From CAVPEW01 sp050247895 (GTDB lineage Bacteria; Actinomycetota; Acidimicrobiia; Acidimicrobiales; VFJN01), in the NCBI GenBank assembly GCA_050247895.1, contig JBFWTJ010000014.1, positions 1 through 23,677 of the forward strand: DNA of 23,677 bases, read 5' to 3'. Below are positions 23,009 to 23,677 of the stretch, in pieces (position 1 is the stretch's first letter; each line of letters begins with the position of its first letter). The notes below the pieces were generated by a model, which searched no databases, was not told the DNA's origin, and saw only the letters and a list, made by a program, of their open reading frames with translations. The position numbers were made by a program, and so were the translations under genes.

Positions 23009-23389
23009 TCAGGACCGGGCGTTGACCAGGAAGTCGGCCGCGCCCAGCAGGTGCTGCAGGACCTGGGCCTCGACCTCGGCCGCGATCGCCCGCTCCCCGA
23101 CCAGCGAGTCCAGGGCCGCGGTCATGTGCCGCAACCAGGCGTCCCGCTCGGCCTCGCCGATCACGAAGGGGGCGTGGCGCATCCGCAGCGCCGGATGGCC
23201 CCTCTCGTCGCTGTAGGTGGTCGGCCCGCCCCAGTACTGGCCGAGGAACAGGGCCAGGTGCCGGCGGGACTCGACCAGCTCCTCGGGGTACATCGGGCGC
23301 AGGACCGGGTCGGCCTCGACGCCGCGGTAGAAGCGCTCGACCAGCTCGTCGAAGAAGCCCTGGCCGCCCACCGCCTCGAACACCGTCAT
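23009..23389 (-). CDS. glbO: group II truncated haemoglobin (GlbO-like)
   Basis: A 126-residue haem protein of the 2-on-2 globin group II, linked in the family to oxygen binding and peroxide or nitric oxide chemistry. Group II hallmarks are clear: FFDELVERFY with B10 Tyr (Y21), MYPEE with CD1 Tyr (Y34), FLGQYWGGPTTYSDERGHPALRMRHAPF with proximal His H72, and DAWLRHM with G8 Trp (W85). The wording is very close to mycobacterial trHbO from memory. ATG 23389 is preferred because it aligns with that family start and GGGGA precedes it; ATG 23428 adds 13 residues with no match. It stands alone, 80 bases upstream of the CoA-transferase operon, which has its own promoter in the gap. Confidence 0.93.
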   Translation of the reverse strand: MTVFEAVGGQGFFDELVERFYRGVEADPVLRPMYPEELVESRRHLALFLGQYWGGPTTYSDERGHPALRMRHAPFVIGEAERDAWLRHMTAALDSLVGERAIAAEVEAQVLQHLLGAADFLVNARS

Positions 23390-23542
23390 CCGGCGTCCCC
23401 GGCCGGGCGGGTCGATCCGCTCCCCCATCAGGCCGCGCACCCCGATCCCGTGGTCCCTCGCACCGGCCCACCCTAGGCAGCTCGGCGGACCCGGCCCGAC
23501 CCGCGGTGGCCGCCCGCGGTCGTGGCGCCCGCCGGGCACCGG

Positions 23543-23548
23543 TACGGT
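23543..23548 (+). promoter_or_regulatory. putative -10 box TACGGT for leaderless DLH-family transcript
   Basis: TACGGT ends 7 bases before ATG 23555, within the 13-base string CCGGTACGGTGCC that also precedes the DUF3105 gene. No ribosome site is visible, which fits leaderless translation. Confidence 0.4.
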
Positions 23549-23554
23549 GCCGGC

Positions 23555-23677
23555 ATGGATCGCGACAGGGCCGGAACAGGGTACCTGGCCCTGCCCGAGG
23601 CCGGGCACGGACCCGGCGTGCTGGTCCTGCACTCGTGGTGGGGCCTCACCTCCGCCTTCACCGAGATCTGCGACCGG
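23555..23677 (+). CDS. dienelactone hydrolase family protein, N-terminal fragment
   Basis: Forty-one codons are present before the window ends. The reading frame MDRDRAGTGYLALPEAG, then GVLVLHSWWGLTSAFTEICDR, matches the start of the DLH family (alpha/beta hydrolases with a Cys-His-Asp triad), in which a GVVVxHxWWGL strand-turn precedes the nucleophile region. The catalytic residues lie beyond the window. It is divergent from the globin gene with 165 bases between. Whether it belongs to the neighbouring catabolic regulon is unclear, because none of the three dyads lies at its start. Confidence 0.75.
   Translation, partial: MDRDRAGTGYLALPEAGHGPGVLVLHSWWGLTSAFTEICDR

Noticed and set aside
1..23677. 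CRISPR arrays, insertion sequences, prophage or integrase genes
   Set aside because: No regularly spaced repeats, transposase motifs or attachment-like duplications were seen; the tRNA-Leu gene has no integrase beside it.

Overview
The window is very GC-rich, gene-dense DNA with chains of 4-base start/stop overlaps and many GTG starts. It looks like chromosome of an actinobacterium. A MabA-like FabG, a GlbO-type truncated haemoglobin, a PdtaR-type antiterminator next to polA and a discrete FAS-II cluster support that. The class Acidimicrobiia is my best guess, but this is inference from gene style and not proven by the sequence.

Left part (1-3.9 kb): a leftward housekeeping run (coiled-coil protein, ANTAR response regulator pdtaR, the 5' end of polA), then a DUF3105 lipoprotein gene and malQ rightwards. 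The malQ stop lies inside a convergent tRNA-Leu(CAA) gene.

Middle (3.9-10.3 kb): a compact rightward FAS-II operon, fabD-fabH-fabG-acpP-fabF. FabD carries an extra C-terminal domain resembling a biotinyl/lipoyl carrier domain without its lysine. Facing it is a leftward operon bcp-fabZ-ECF sigma factor-ogt, which supplies the dehydratase missing from the first cluster and ends in a translationally coupled sigma/alkyl-transferase pair. A strong hairpin separates the two operons.

Right part (10.3-23 kb): an accessory catabolic region. A six-gene leftward operon encodes a complete Dpp/Opp-type ABC importer plus a cyclase-family metal-dependent hydrolase. Upstream lie a phosphotriesterase-family hydrolase and a luciferase-like monooxygenase, then a divergent second luciferase-like monooxygenase, then a leftward pair: a tandem-fused class III CoA-transferase and a TetR regulator. 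Three start regions in this block (dppA, the phosphotriesterase/monooxygenase divergent region, the CoA-transferase) carry the same dyad around sigma70-like promoters with TTGAC-type -35 boxes. I infer one TetR-controlled regulon that imports a small organic compound, oxidises it with flavin monooxygenases, hydrolyses an ester, lactone or amide, and activates the acid with CoA. The substrate is unknown. This is the most interesting content of the window.

The right edge holds a group II truncated haemoglobin gene and the start of a dienelactone-hydrolase-family gene. Apart from the roughly 250-base structured dppA leader and the roughly 220 bases around the tRNA and fabD promoter, there is almost no non-coding sequence. 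I saw no insertion sequences, CRISPR arrays or prophage genes.
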